From positions 186,001 through 250,000 of the forward strand of contig JACJYS010000002.1 in the NCBI GenBank assembly GCA_020635995.1: DNA of 64,000 nucleotides, given 5' to 3'. Made by a program: the position numbers and the translations under genes. Of the stretch, positions 42,617 to 52,642 are shown piece after piece. Under the pieces are notes generated by a model. It worked only from the letters and a program-made list of their open reading frames with translations. It was not told where the DNA came from and made no database searches. Source of the DNA: Chitinophagales bacterium. GTDB lineage: Bacteria > Bacteroidota > Bacteroidia > Chitinophagales > UBA8649. Every line of letters begins with the position of its first letter. The first letter of the stretch is position 1.

Positions 42617-43915
42617 GTGAGCAAAAACATAAGTTTAAAAGAAGCCATTTCCATTGGTATAGGAGGAATGGTAGGGGGAGGTATTTTTGCGGTATTAGGT
42701 TTGGCGGTTTCTCTTGCCAAAGGAGGTACGCCAGTAGCCTTTTTATTTGCAGGAATTTTAGCTTTAATAACTTCCTATAGTTATGTAAACCTTTCTAAAA
42801 CTTATCCCGATAGCGGAGGCACCGTTAAGTTTATTAATCAAGGATTTGGTGTAAACATATTTAGCGGAGCTATGAATAATTTACTTTGGATAAGTTATAT
42901 TATAATGCTTTCTCTATACGCATCTGCCTTTGGTTCGTATGCCCCAAATTTATGGCAAATAACCGGTAGCAAAATTATAGATTTTCATATTTACGCCAGT
43001 GCGGTAGTAGTAATAGCCACTATTATAAATTATTATAGCATAACTATGGTGGGCAAAATAGAATCTTATGCCGTAGGTATAAAACTTATAATACTAATAG
43101 GATTTGTTATTATAGGAGGATATGGATTAGTAGGCAACCCAAATTTAGAGCAACTTTCTATAAAAAACTGGGAATCGCCCGTAAAATTATTTGCAGGAGG
43201 CATGGTTATTTTTGTAGCTTATGAAGGCTTTGAATTAATAGCAAATGCAGTTCCCAATATTATAAATCCATCAAAAAATATAGCCAGAGCGTATTATTAT
43301 TCTGTAGTGTTTGTAATAATACTATACATTATTATTGCCATTGTTACAGTGGGTTCTTTGCCGTTTAATGAAATAGCTAAAGCAGAAGATTATGTTTTGG
43401 CAGAAGCCGCCAAACCCATGTTAGGACAAATAGGTTTTAGTATTATAACTGTGGCGGCATTAATTTCTACATTTTCTGCCATTAATGCTTCCATATACGG
43501 AGGCAGTAGAGTAAACTATGAAATAGCACAAGATGATGAACTTCCTAAACATTATTTATCTCTATTTTGGAATCAGCCTATAGGTTTGCTTATAACTTCA
43601 GTAGCTACTTTATTTTTGGTAAATATCTTAAATTTAGAAAGCATATCGCTAACAGGAAGTATTGGTTTTATATTGATTTTTGGCATTGTAAATTTTGTAG
43701 GGTTTAAGTTGCACAAAGAAGTTAATGGCAATAAATACATTCCACTATTTGGTTTTTGGCTTAGCATAATAGCCTTACTCATATTAATTTACCAACAAAT
43801 AGATACAAATATTGAGGGTATTATAATATCTGGAGTAATAGTATTTTCTTGCTTTTTAATGGAATGGCTGCATAGGAGGAAGGCTTCTTTACCTCAAAAA
43901 AAAGAGGCTGCATAA
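42617..43915 (+). CDS. APC family amino acid permease
   Basis: A 432-residue inner-membrane transporter with about 12 hydrophobic helices. The first helix has the APC glycine motif GIGGMVGGGIFAVLGLAVSL, and helix 6 region reads LFAGGMVIFVAYEGFELIAN, typical of substrate-site bends in this superfamily; SAINASIYGGSRVNYEIAQD matches the loop after helix 8. Substrate is probably an amino acid; it cannot be narrowed. The GTG at 42617 is the first usable start. The stop codon lies within a hairpin shared with the convergent htpG gene. Confidence 0.9.
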   Translation: MSKNISLKEAISIGIGGMVGGGIFAVLGLAVSLAKGGTPVAFLFAGILALITSYSYVNLSKTYPDSGGTVKFINQGFGVNIFSGAMNNLLWISYIIMLSLYASAFGSYAPNLWQITGSKIIDFHIYASAVVVIATIINYYSITMVGKIESYAVGIKLIILIGFVIIGGYGLVGNPNLEQLSIKNWESPVKLFAGGMVIFVAYEGFELIANAVPNIINPSKNIARAYYYSVVFVIILYIIIAIVTVGSLPFNEIAKAEDYVLAEAAKPMLGQIGFSIITVAALISTFSAINASIYGGSRVNYEIAQDDELPKHYLSLFWNQPIGLLITSVATLFLVNILNLESISLTGSIGFILIFGIVNFVGFKLHKEVNGNKYIPLFGFWLSIIALLILIYQQIDTNIEGIIISGVIVFSCFLMEWLHRRKASLPQKKEAA

Positions 43916-43930
43916 CAACCTCTTTTCCAT
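43900..43930. terminator. Bidirectional terminator between permease gene and htpG
   Basis: AAAAGAGG (43900-43907) and CCTCTTTT (43919-43926) form an 8-bp stem with an 11-base loop, A-rich before and T-rich after. It overlaps the last codons of the permease gene and lies 14 bases from the htpG stop. Confidence 0.75.
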
Positions 43931-43939
43931 TTTTTTGCC

Positions 43940-45820
43940 TTACTCCATTCCTTTCATACTTCTTTGAATGAAATCTGTGAGTTTTTTGCCTTTTAATAAG
44001 CCTTGGCTTAAAAGTGCCAATTCAAAAAGCTGATTTATTTTTTCGTTTTGTTTTCCTTTGCTTTTAAGTACACTTTGTGCCAGCGGATGATTAGTGTTTA
44101 CTACCAAATTATAACCGCCCGGCATATTGCCCATAAAGCCCATGCCTCCGCCTCCCATTTGCTGCATTTCTTTCATTCTGCGTAGCCATTCACTTTGGGT
44201 TATTTGTACCGGCATATCTTCGGGCGAAAGTGCTTTTAATTCTACGGTATAATCGGTATTGTTAATTGTTTCTTCATACAGCTTTTTAAGCTTTTCTTCT
44301 TCATCTTTACTTAATACAGATTCTACATTCTCGTCTTTTTCTATTAGTTTATCCACCGTATCGGCATCTACACGTTTAAACGAGATGTTCTCTTCTTTCA
44401 TTTCTAAATGCTGCATAAAATGGTTGTCTATTAAAACATCCATTACCAGCACATCATAACCTCTGTTTTTGGCATTTCTAATGTAAGTATCTTGTCCATC
44501 TTTATCGCTGGTATATAAAAGTACGGTTTTACCATCTTTATCTGTTTGCAAACCTTTTACTTTTTCAATATACTCTTCTATAGTAAATAGTTCTGCTTCG
44601 GTATTTTCTAATAAACAAGCCGACTTTGTTCTTTCATAAAATTTTTCATCGCTAAGCATGCCGTATTTAACAAACACGCCTAAACTTTCCCATTTTTCTT
44701 CGTAAGATTTTCGGTCGGTTTTAAATAATTCTACTAATTTATCACTTACTTTTTTACTAATGTGCCCTGTTATTTTTTTCACATTTTTATCGCTCTGCAA
44801 ATAACTACGTGATACGTTTAAAGGAATATCGGGAGAATCAATAACTCCATGTAAAAGTGTCAAAAATTCAGGAACAATATTTTCTACATTATCTGTTACA
44901 AAAACTTGATTGCTATATAAACTGATTTTGTTTTTTTGTACTTCATACGTTTTTTTCAACTTAGGGAAATATAAAATTCCTGTAAGTTTAAAAGGGAAAT
45001 CTACATTTAAGTGAATCCAAAACATAGGGTCTTCACTCATTGGATACAGCTCTCTGTAAAACTTTAAATAGTCTTCATCGGTAAGTTCGCTAGGCTGTTT
45101 TGTCCATGCCGGGTGGGTATTGTTTATAATAGAATCTTTGGTTTTAGTTTCCATTATTTCGTTGCCGTCTTTATCTTTTTTACCTGTGGCTACTTCGTAG
45201 TCTTCTGTTCCAAATTTAATAGGAACAGGTAAAAACTTACAGTATTTAGTAAGTAACTCTCTTATTTTAAACGTTTCTAAAAACTCTGTAGATTCTTCGT
45301 TTATGTGCAGTATTATGTCCGTACCTCTTTCTGCCTTTTCGGTTTCTTCAATAGTATATTCCGGGCTGCCATCGCAACTCCACTTACTGGCAGGCTCATC
45401 TTTGTATGATTTTGTGATAATATCTACTCTATCGGCTACCATAAAAGCGGAGTAAAAACCTAAGCCAAAATGACCAATAATTTGTGCTTTATCGTCAGTT
45501 CCCTTAAATTTTTCTAAAAATTCTTCGGCACTTGAAAATGCAATTTGATTGATGTATTTATCTATTTCTTCGGCAGTCATACCTATACCATTATCGCTAA
45601 CAGTTAAAGTTTTTGCTTCTTTATCAATTTTTACTTCTATTTGAAGATTTGAAACATCTCCTTGCACCTCTCCTTTTTTAGCTAATACTTCCACTTTTTT
45701 AGTGGCATCTACTGCATTAGAAACCAACTCACGCAGAAAAATATCGTGGTCGGAGTATAAAAACTTTTTAATGATAGGAAAGATATTTTCGGTTTGTACG
45801 TTTATATTTCCTTTTTGCAT
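43940..45820 (-). CDS. htpG: Molecular chaperone HtpG (Hsp90)
   Basis: A 626-residue cytoplasmic Hsp90. The N-terminal ATPase has FLRELVSNAVDATKK, VSDNGIGMTAEEI, AQIIGHFGLGFYSAFMVADR; the middle domain has GVIDSPDIPLNVSRSYLQ; the C-terminal dimerisation part ends in NPLAQ-like and LLSQGLLKG stretches. The start is placed at 45820 (MQKGNINVQTENIFP) because the 15 codons upstream have no counterpart in the family. Length matches. Monocistronic, convergent with the permease gene. Confidence 0.96.
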   Translation of the reverse strand: MQKGNINVQTENIFPIIKKFLYSDHDIFLRELVSNAVDATKKVEVLAKKGEVQGDVSNLQIEVKIDKEAKTLTVSDNGIGMTAEEIDKYINQIAFSSAEEFLEKFKGTDDKAQIIGHFGLGFYSAFMVADRVDIITKSYKDEPASKWSCDGSPEYTIEETEKAERGTDIILHINEESTEFLETFKIRELLTKYCKFLPVPIKFGTEDYEVATGKKDKDGNEIMETKTKDSIINNTHPAWTKQPSELTDEDYLKFYRELYPMSEDPMFWIHLNVDFPFKLTGILYFPKLKKTYEVQKNKISLYSNQVFVTDNVENIVPEFLTLLHGVIDSPDIPLNVSRSYLQSDKNVKKITGHISKKVSDKLVELFKTDRKSYEEKWESLGVFVKYGMLSDEKFYERTKSACLLENTEAELFTIEEYIEKVKGLQTDKDGKTVLLYTSDKDGQDTYIRNAKNRGYDVLVMDVLIDNHFMQHLEMKEENISFKRVDADTVDKLIEKDENVESVLSKDEEEKLKKLYEETINNTDYTVELKALSPEDMPVQITQSEWLRRMKEMQQMGGGGMGFMGNMPGGYNLVVNTNHPLAQSVLKSKGKQNEKINQLFELALLSQGLLKGKKLTDFIQRSMKGME

Positions 45821-45968
45821 AATTATATTGATTTTAAATGTTAAAGTAATATGCCTTTGTTTCAATCAAAGTTTATGCCCTTAATATTAAAGTGACAACT
45901 TGGCATAAATATTGAGAAAAGAAAGAATTAAATAAACCATTTTTTAACAAAAATCAAATTAGTTTTAT

Positions 45969-45976
45969 TATATTTG
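45969..45976 (+). promoter_or_regulatory. -7 promoter box upstream of the surface-protein array
   Basis: TATATTTG fits TAnnTTTG, 35 bases before the ATG at 46012. The five genes after it have short gaps, so this may be the main promoter of the array. Confidence 0.5.
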
Positions 45977-46011
45977 GTGTACATATCTTGCTAATTTAAA
46001 ACGCTAACAAT

Positions 46012-47757
46012 ATGAAAAAAAATATACTTACAATTTCTATTTTTCTGTTTATCAATATCTTATCTGCTCAAAATGAGTTTTATATAAACGGAGATAATAC
46101 GGCTTCTGCCACCAATCCTGAGGTATATATAAATGGAAAAGATGGAACAAATCCTACGTTATTTGTTGCCGGAGAAATAAATAACAACCAAGGAGAAATG
46201 TTAAATGTTGCTGGAGAAATAGAATTAACAGGCAATTTTACTAATACTGCTAACGGCACTTCTGCTAAATACCAAAGTACAGGAATAGAACGATTTAGTG
46301 GAGATGCTAATTCTACTGTTTATGGCACTATGGATGATACAACATTAGTGAACAATTTTTATGATTTAAAACTAAAGAAAGATGCCGCTTCAGATTATTT
46401 GAATTTATCTGTAAACAGCAATGTAAGAAATACGCTTGAATTTGAAAGCAATGGAATTATAAGAACAGATGTTAGTTCTCATAGTGATGACGGTGGGGCT
46501 TACGCTAATGAGTTATACATTTTAAACTGTGAAGGTACTGGTACAACTATTACGGGAGGAGCTACCGCTGCAAATGTAGGAAACAACTATGTTGAGGGTA
46601 AGTTACGCCATAAAATTCAGGGAGCAAACACCTATTTGTTTCCAATAGGCATAACTCCGGGTGTTGTGGATGCAGGAACACAACCTGTAAGTTTAGCTTT
46701 TACTGCTGCAGATACTGCGGATATTCTTGCTTTTTTTCAACCTGCTGACCAAGCATTAAATAATGGTGGACGGGTTTATTATGATGTAGGGGAAGACCCA
46801 ATGGCTAACCAAGTGGATAATTTAGATGACTGTGCCGGTACTGCCGATGGTATTTTAGATCAATTAATATTGAATGTTGATCAAGATTATCAATGGCAAG
46901 TAAACAAAGGAATTAAAGGATCTTCTTTTAATTATGCCATAACAGTTATGCCGAGTAATACAGCAGATATTACAGCTACTAATGGCTCTACTTATGGTTG
47001 CAATAATATAGATTTAAGATATTTGGCAAAAAATGGAGATGTGGGAGGTGATGGCGTTACAATTTCTAATGCACCACCTAGTTTTTATGATAATGGTTAT
47101 GTAATAGCACCTACGGGATATACTATTTCCGGGCAGTCAAGTTTTTCAAAATTTAGATTACACTCTGTTACTCCTGCAAATGTTACTTTACCGGTAGAGC
47201 TTTTAAGTTTAGTTGCTTACGGAGTAGAAAATAAATATATCAACGTAGATTGGGCAACTGCAACAGAGATTAATAATGAAGGATTTGATATAGAAAGAAG
47301 TACCAATGGTGTTGATTTCTATAAAGTAGGTTATATGCAGGGAAATGGAAATTCAAGCTCAACTATTGATTACAGATTTGAAGACTATGAAGTACAAAAA
47401 GATATAGTGTATTATTATAGACTTAAGCAAGTTGATTATAATGGAGAATATGAATACTCTCCTATTGTTAATGCAAGTTTAAAAGGAAATAATGACGGTG
47501 TTTATGTTTCAATATACCCTAACCCAAGCAATGTAAGAGAAGAAGTAATTGTAGAAATAAATAGTAATATGGATACTGACGCAGAAATTGTAGTTAGCGA
47601 TATAATAGGCAAGCTTATATTAAGTGATGGCGTTTCATTAAACAAAGGAATAAATAAATATACTATAAATAATGGATTTTTAGCTGTGGGACAATATTTT
47701 GTAACTGTAAAAATGCCTCAGCAGCAACTTACAAAAAACGTTATTGTAACTGAGTAG
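46012..47757 (+). CDS. Secreted protein with T9SS type A sorting domain
   Basis: A 581-residue protein. Signal peptide about 1-19 (LTISIFLFINILSAQ). The N-terminal ~120 residues (EFYINGDNTASATNPEVYIN, LFVAGEINNNQGEMLNVAGE) look like parallel beta repeats. A central beta-rich region follows. Near the C-terminus, VELLSLVAYGVENKYINVDW and EINNEGFDIERSTNGVDF are the adapter commonly placed before T9SS tails, and the tail itself is VSIYPNPSNVREEV ... VSDIIGKLIL ... QYFVTVKMPQQQ. Surface attachment through T9SS is expected. First gene of a six-gene run of secreted proteins; unlike the next five, it carries a sorting tail. Confidence 0.87.
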   Translation: MKKNILTISIFLFINILSAQNEFYINGDNTASATNPEVYINGKDGTNPTLFVAGEINNNQGEMLNVAGEIELTGNFTNTANGTSAKYQSTGIERFSGDANSTVYGTMDDTTLVNNFYDLKLKKDAASDYLNLSVNSNVRNTLEFESNGIIRTDVSSHSDDGGAYANELYILNCEGTGTTITGGATAANVGNNYVEGKLRHKIQGANTYLFPIGITPGVVDAGTQPVSLAFTAADTADILAFFQPADQALNNGGRVYYDVGEDPMANQVDNLDDCAGTADGILDQLILNVDQDYQWQVNKGIKGSSFNYAITVMPSNTADITATNGSTYGCNNIDLRYLAKNGDVGGDGVTISNAPPSFYDNGYVIAPTGYTISGQSSFSKFRLHSVTPANVTLPVELLSLVAYGVENKYINVDWATATEINNEGFDIERSTNGVDFYKVGYMQGNGNSSSTIDYRFEDYEVQKDIVYYYRLKQVDYNGEYEYSPIVNASLKGNNDGVYVSIYPNPSNVREEVIVEINSNMDTDAEIVVSDIIGKLILSDGVSLNKGINKYTINNGFLAVGQYFVTVKMPQQQLTKNVIVTE

Positions 47758-47829
47758 ATTTTTCTCTTAGTTCCTTTTCTTTCTTTACAGATTTTATCAT
47801 TTTTTTTAAATTCAACTAATTACTAAGTC

Positions 47830-49476
47830 ATGGGCAAATTTAACATATTATTATTTTTTATATTGATTTCATTCGGGCTAAATGCCCAAAACGTAGGAAT
47901 AGGTACTGCCTCTCCCGATGCAAGTGCAAAATTAGATATAGTATCTACCAGCGGTGGAATATTAATACCAAGAGTAAATATACAAAGTGCTACAGATGCC
48001 ACAACTATTCCTTCTCCTGCTACAGGATTAATGGTGTGGAATACAGGAGCAACGTTTGGCACAGCAGGCTTTTATTTCAATTCCGGTACTACGGTTTCCC
48101 CTACATGGGTAAGAGTATTAGATTCTTCAAGTTCATTAAATGATGCTGATGCCGACCCAAGTAATGAACTACAAGACTTAGGAAACTCAGTAAGTGGAAC
48201 GGATAGAACCATAACCATAACAGGAGGAAGTAGTACTACTATATCTGTAGCAGATAATGATAACGATAGTTCAAATGAAATACAAACATTGTCATATACG
48301 AAACCAAACCTTACGCTCTCACTTGGTGGTGGCAGTATAAATTTAGCAGATTTAGATAATGGTGATGTAACAGAAATTGTAGCTGGAGATGGAATGACAG
48401 GGGGCGGAACGAATGGAAGTATAACTGTAAATGCAATTGGAGATAATGGACTAACTACTAACGCAAACGACATTGATTTAGGAGGTGCATTAAATCAAAA
48501 TACTACAATAACACAGGGTAGTTATGGTATGATTTATAATCTTGACGGAGCAGGTGATTTTGTTGTGCAAGATGCGGGAGTTAATCATTTTGAGGTAAGG
48601 GATAATGGAATTACTTATTTTGGAGATGATACAAGATGGCATGATGGAAGTACTTCGGGAACTATTATTGCTCAAATGATAGATGACGGAGATGACGGAC
48701 GTTTGATAATTTATGAAAATGGTGCCACTCAAATTAGTTTAGATGCCAACGGAACATCTGTTTTTAATGAACAGGGTTTAGATAGAGATTTTCGTGTAGA
48801 AAGCAATGACAATGCAAATATGATAAGAGTAGATGCTCTATCTAATGAAGTTGGAATAGGTACAGGTTCTCCCGATGCAATGCTTGATGTAGAGGGCAAT
48901 TTTAAAGTAACAGGTGTTAACTCAAAAGTTCAATTTAATACTAAAGAAGTAAATAATGGCTGGACACTAATATATAGAGATGATTTTCAAGCCGGATTAG
49001 ATGGGTGGAATATGTATGAAAATATTACTTCAGGTACAGTTAGTACTGAAAGAACACGGACCAATGTTAGTGCAGTTGGTGTAAGTACAATATTACATAA
49101 TTATAATACAGGTAGCGATAATGATAATGTTTTAAAGAAAATGTATGACATGAGTGGCGTTACTTGGACAGAAGCAAGAATTCATTTTACTTATTATTTT
49201 ATTGATTCTTGGGATAATGAAGAAGGCTGGGTTGGAGTATCCACTAGCTTAACCGGAAATCCAGCAATTTTATGGCAAATGGAATATGAAGAAGGAGATG
49301 GTCCTCAATACACATTTATAGGATCAGGCAGCTATTCTGATAAAGCATACTCGGGACACATAAGTGTTAATAATGACATGGGAGGAAACATCTATTTATA
49401 TATTGGCTCTACATTAGGTTCAAATACAAATGATGAATCTTATGGAATAGATAATATAGAAGTTTGGGTTAGATAA
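47830..49476 (+). CDS. VGIGT-repeat secreted fibre-like protein 1
   Basis: A 548-residue protein with a signal peptide (ILISFGLNAQ) directly followed by NVGIGTASPDASAKLDI, the opening of Bacteroidota tail-fibre-like surface proteins. The head (about 20-115, VSTSGGILIPRVNIQSATDA, FGTAGFYFNSGTTVSPTWVR) is almost the same as in the next gene. The shaft is low-complexity beta (GDGMTGGGTNGSITVNA) with a second VGIGTGSPDAMLDVEG near 350. The C-terminal ~165 residues (WTLIYRDDFQAGLDGWNMYE ... YGIDNIEVWVR) look like a jelly-roll lectin/MAM-like cap. No T9SS tail is present. Role inferred as adhesin or matrix component. Confidence 0.8.
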   Translation: MGKFNILLFFILISFGLNAQNVGIGTASPDASAKLDIVSTSGGILIPRVNIQSATDATTIPSPATGLMVWNTGATFGTAGFYFNSGTTVSPTWVRVLDSSSSLNDADADPSNELQDLGNSVSGTDRTITITGGSSTTISVADNDNDSSNEIQTLSYTKPNLTLSLGGGSINLADLDNGDVTEIVAGDGMTGGGTNGSITVNAIGDNGLTTNANDIDLGGALNQNTTITQGSYGMIYNLDGAGDFVVQDAGVNHFEVRDNGITYFGDDTRWHDGSTSGTIIAQMIDDGDDGRLIIYENGATQISLDANGTSVFNEQGLDRDFRVESNDNANMIRVDALSNEVGIGTGSPDAMLDVEGNFKVTGVNSKVQFNTKEVNNGWTLIYRDDFQAGLDGWNMYENITSGTVSTERTRTNVSAVGVSTILHNYNTGSDNDNVLKKMYDMSGVTWTEARIHFTYYFIDSWDNEEGWVGVSTSLTGNPAILWQMEYEEGDGPQYTFIGSGSYSDKAYSGHISVNNDMGGNIYLYIGSTLGSNTNDESYGIDNIEVWVR

Positions 49477-49492
49477 ATTTAAAAATAACAAC

Positions 49493-50992
49493 ATGAAAAA
49501 AATATACTTAACATTAATAGCATTAATAGGATTATTATCTGCCCAAAACGTAGGGATAGGTACTGCCTCTCCCGATGCAAGTGCTAAACTGGATATAGTA
49601 TCTACCAGTGGTGGAATATTAATACCACGAGTAAATATACAAAGTGCTACAGATGCTACAACAATTCCTACACCAGCCACAGGCTTAATGGTGTGGAATA
49701 CAGGAGCAACGTTTGGCACAGCAGGCTTTTATTTCAATTCCGGTACTACGGTTTCCCCTACATGGGTAAGAGTATTAGATTCTTCAAGTTCATTAAATGA
49801 TGCCGATGCCGACCCTAATAATGAAATACAAGATTTATCATTGAGTGGAAATACTTTGAGTTTAAGTGGAGATGCTACCACCGTTAATTTAGCACCATAC
49901 TTAGATAATACAGACGACCAAAAAATTGATATTTTTAGTTTAAGTGGCAATACACTTCAACTTTCATTAGAAAGTGATGGAGAAGCTACCAAAACAGTGG
50001 ATTTAAGTGGATTTAAAGACCATAATTTCTATGAAATAGGACAAACAAGAGGTGCTGATAATATTGCAGATAATATTTTTACCAATGGAAGAGTGCAGTT
50101 AAATGGAACTGCTGATGCTTCCGGCACAGCAGGGACAGGCGTTTTAGAAATAGCAAATAGTTTAAGACTAGATGGAAATGAAATTATTACGAATAGCAAT
50201 ACAATATTATATCTTCAAAATGATAATAATGGAGATTTAAGAGTGGACGGTTCAACACTTGTGGTGGATGCAAGTACCAATAGAGTGGGCATAGGCACAA
50301 CAGCACCTGCCCAAAAACTATCTGTATTTCCCGACCAAAATGAAAGTGCAGAAATAGGCAGAGCACATATTGGATATATGGGGCATAATGATTGGGCTGG
50401 TTTTTCACATATTGATATGAATGGAACAGGAACTTATGCCTTGTTGCAAAATAGTACTGGTAATACTTTATTAAATTCGGCATCAGGACAAACAATTGGA
50501 TTTAGAAATAATAATTCAACACAATTTGAAATGCAGACAGACGGAGATTTATCTATGTTGGGAGATAATACTATACACATGAAAAATAATGTAGTATATG
50601 TAAAAAACACAGGTACTTACAGCCCTAACAGCACTAGCAATTCGTACTTTGATGTAACTGGATACACAGGGTATTTACAAGTAGAAACCGGAGATATTAT
50701 TAAAGTAGAAGCCAATTGGAATGCAAGGTTAGAGGGTGGTAGTGGAAATGATGATTTTTACATTAGAGTATTTGGAGATGGAGTAACCTGTGCAGATAGA
50801 AATTTTATAACAAGTGGATGGATAAGACCTGATGAAAGCGGTGGTAATCACGATAATATGAAGAGTATGTCATATATGGATTATTGGGTAGCTAATTGTA
50901 CAGGGACTATGCGTTTTAGGCTACAAATTTCAAATACAGGAGACGATGATTGGGAGGCTCAAGATATTGTTTTATTCGTAACAAAATATTAA
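49493..50992 (+). CDS. VGIGT-repeat secreted fibre-like protein 2
   Basis: A 499-residue protein, signal peptide LIALIGLLSAQ then NVGIGTASPDASAKLDI. Its first ~95 mature residues are nearly identical to those of the preceding protein, at DNA level too. The shaft differs: SLSGNTLSLSGDATTVNLAP repeats, IFTNGRVQLNGTADASG, and a second NRVGIGTTAPAQKLSVFPD near 265. The C-terminus (about 360-499, VYVKNTGTYSPNSTSNSYFD ... DDWEAQDIVLFVTKY) is a beta-rich cap unrelated by eye to that of the other array members. No T9SS tail. It starts 16 bases after the previous stop, so cotranscription is likely. Confidence 0.8.
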   Translation: MKKIYLTLIALIGLLSAQNVGIGTASPDASAKLDIVSTSGGILIPRVNIQSATDATTIPTPATGLMVWNTGATFGTAGFYFNSGTTVSPTWVRVLDSSSSLNDADADPNNEIQDLSLSGNTLSLSGDATTVNLAPYLDNTDDQKIDIFSLSGNTLQLSLESDGEATKTVDLSGFKDHNFYEIGQTRGADNIADNIFTNGRVQLNGTADASGTAGTGVLEIANSLRLDGNEIITNSNTILYLQNDNNGDLRVDGSTLVVDASTNRVGIGTTAPAQKLSVFPDQNESAEIGRAHIGYMGHNDWAGFSHIDMNGTGTYALLQNSTGNTLLNSASGQTIGFRNNNSTQFEMQTDGDLSMLGDNTIHMKNNVVYVKNTGTYSPNSTSNSYFDVTGYTGYLQVETGDIIKVEANWNARLEGGSGNDDFYIRVFGDGVTCADRNFITSGWIRPDESGGNHDNMKSMSYMDYWVANCTGTMRFRLQISNTGDDDWEAQDIVLFVTKY

Positions 50993-51022
50993 CTTTAATA
51001 TTTTATTCTAACTATTTAACCT

Positions 51023-52642
51023 ATGAAAAAATTTTTATTCTCTCTATTCATTTTAACCCTCTGTTTCAAGGCATCCGCCCAAAACGTAGGTATAGGCACA
51101 GCTACTCCCGATGCAAGTGCAAAACTTGACGTAACTGCTACTGACAAAGGTTTTTTACCTCCAAGGGTAAATTTAACAGCCACTAATGTAGCTACGCCAA
51201 TAACATCTCCTGCTACAGGATTATTGGTTTATAATCAAGCTACGGCAGGTACTGCTCCTAATAATGTAACTCCCGGGTATTATTACTGGGATGGTAGCAA
51301 ATGGACAAGATTAAATTTAAACAGCAAAGTTGCTCCACTATATATAAGAGGTACGGGGCTTAATAATAACTCTGCTAGAGTTTTAAGAATAGGCGATACC
51401 CAGATTTATAGTACTGCTAGTGGTCGTGGGTTGCGATTAACTATTATCAGTAAATCTACTCACGCTGTATTAACGGATGCTACTTATGACAGCTATGGCA
51501 ATGTTATAGATGCAAATAATTTAGCAACAGCATTAAACGGAATTAATAATGGACAAATAGGTATATTAACAAGTTACGATGCTTGGGAAGGTGCAGTTAC
51601 ATCTACTCTTGAAGCTGCTTTTAAACGCTTAGGGTTATACAAAGCATTATTAACACCAACAGGGTCAAGAAGACCTTATGCCGCCATATTTGAAGGTTCA
51701 TCAAATAGTAGTGTCCCTTCAGCATCTGCTGTAGAGGTAGAACATAGTGGAGATGCAAACCAACCCTATGCAGAAATAAGAGGGTGGCTAATAGACGGTA
51801 GCTTTGTAGCTACCACTCAAGTACCTTCCGGTTTGGCTACACCTGTAGGCGAATATGCTGTGGGAGTAGATGAAGCAGGTAATGTGGGGATAGGGACAGA
51901 TTCCCCTAATGCTAGTGCAATACTTGATATAAGTTCTACAGATAAAGGAGTTTTATTGCCTAAAGTGAGCCTAAGCAATACTAATACTTTTGGATTATCC
52001 GGTACATCAAATACGGAAGGAATTATGTTATATAATACAAACACCACAACAACAAATGGTTTGGGGAAAGGATACTATTATTGGAATGGCACAGCATGGT
52101 CAAAAATGGATGTTGCTGGTATTGTTGGAGATATAAAGCTAGGAGTTCAGCCAGCAGACCATAATGGTTGGATAAAATTAGATGGACGTTTAATAAGTTC
52201 ATTATCTACAACTCAACAAGCTGCTTGGTCTTCACTTGGTATTTCCGGTTCTAATTTACCAAACGCAACTGATAAAGTGTTAAAACAAAAATCTGGATCA
52301 TTATTCTCATCAGGAGGAAATAATTCAGTTACTATAGCACAGACTAATTTACCAAATGTAAATTTTTCTGGTTCAACTTCCACAGCAGGAAATCACAACC
52401 ATAGTTTTTATACTGCAAATCATGATACTAATTCTTCTTCTTCTCAAGGATATCCTGCGGGCAACAATCATGATGCATTCAGAACAACAGATAGAAGACA
52501 GAGAACAGAAAATAATGGCACTATTCAAAATGCAGGCAATCACTCTCATACTGTTACTGTAAATAGTGGTGGATCAGGTTCAGCATTAAATATTGAGAAT
52601 AACTACTTAAACGTAAATACATTTATATACTTAGGAAACTAA
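51023..52642 (+). CDS. VGIGT-repeat secreted protein 3 with phage tail-collar-like C-terminus
   Basis: A 539-residue protein with a signal peptide (LTLCFKASAQ) and NVGIGTATPDASAKLDV. The head (KGFLPPRVNLTATN, GLLVYNQATAGT, GYYYWDGSKWTRLNL) is shared with the next two genes, and residues about 100-290 are nearly identical to the next one. After a second VGIGTDSPNASAILDI the C-terminus (about 375-539) shows the phage tail-collar pattern: GDIKLGVQPADHNGWIKLDG, SNLPNATDKVLKQ, SGGNNSVTIAQTNLPNVNF, GNHNHSF, GNHSHTV and NNYLNVNTFIYLGN. In phages this domain sits in tail fibres; here it is on a secreted cell protein with no phage genes nearby. Confidence 0.8.
   Translation: MKKFLFSLFILTLCFKASAQNVGIGTATPDASAKLDVTATDKGFLPPRVNLTATNVATPITSPATGLLVYNQATAGTAPNNVTPGYYYWDGSKWTRLNLNSKVAPLYIRGTGLNNNSARVLRIGDTQIYSTASGRGLRLTIISKSTHAVLTDATYDSYGNVIDANNLATALNGINNGQIGILTSYDAWEGAVTSTLEAAFKRLGLYKALLTPTGSRRPYAAIFEGSSNSSVPSASAVEVEHSGDANQPYAEIRGWLIDGSFVATTQVPSGLATPVGEYAVGVDEAGNVGIGTDSPNASAILDISSTDKGVLLPKVSLSNTNTFGLSGTSNTEGIMLYNTNTTTTNGLGKGYYYWNGTAWSKMDVAGIVGDIKLGVQPADHNGWIKLDGRLISSLSTTQQAAWSSLGISGSNLPNATDKVLKQKSGSLFSSGGNNSVTIAQTNLPNVNFSGSTSTAGNHNHSFYTANHDTNSSSSQGYPAGNNHDAFRTTDRRQRTENNGTIQNAGNHSHTVTVNSGGSGSALNIENNYLNVNTFIYLGN

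Noticed and set aside
51023..52642. Prophage in the surface-protein array because of the tail-collar domain
   Set aside because: No capsid, terminase, tape measure or integrase gene; all members have Sec signal peptides.
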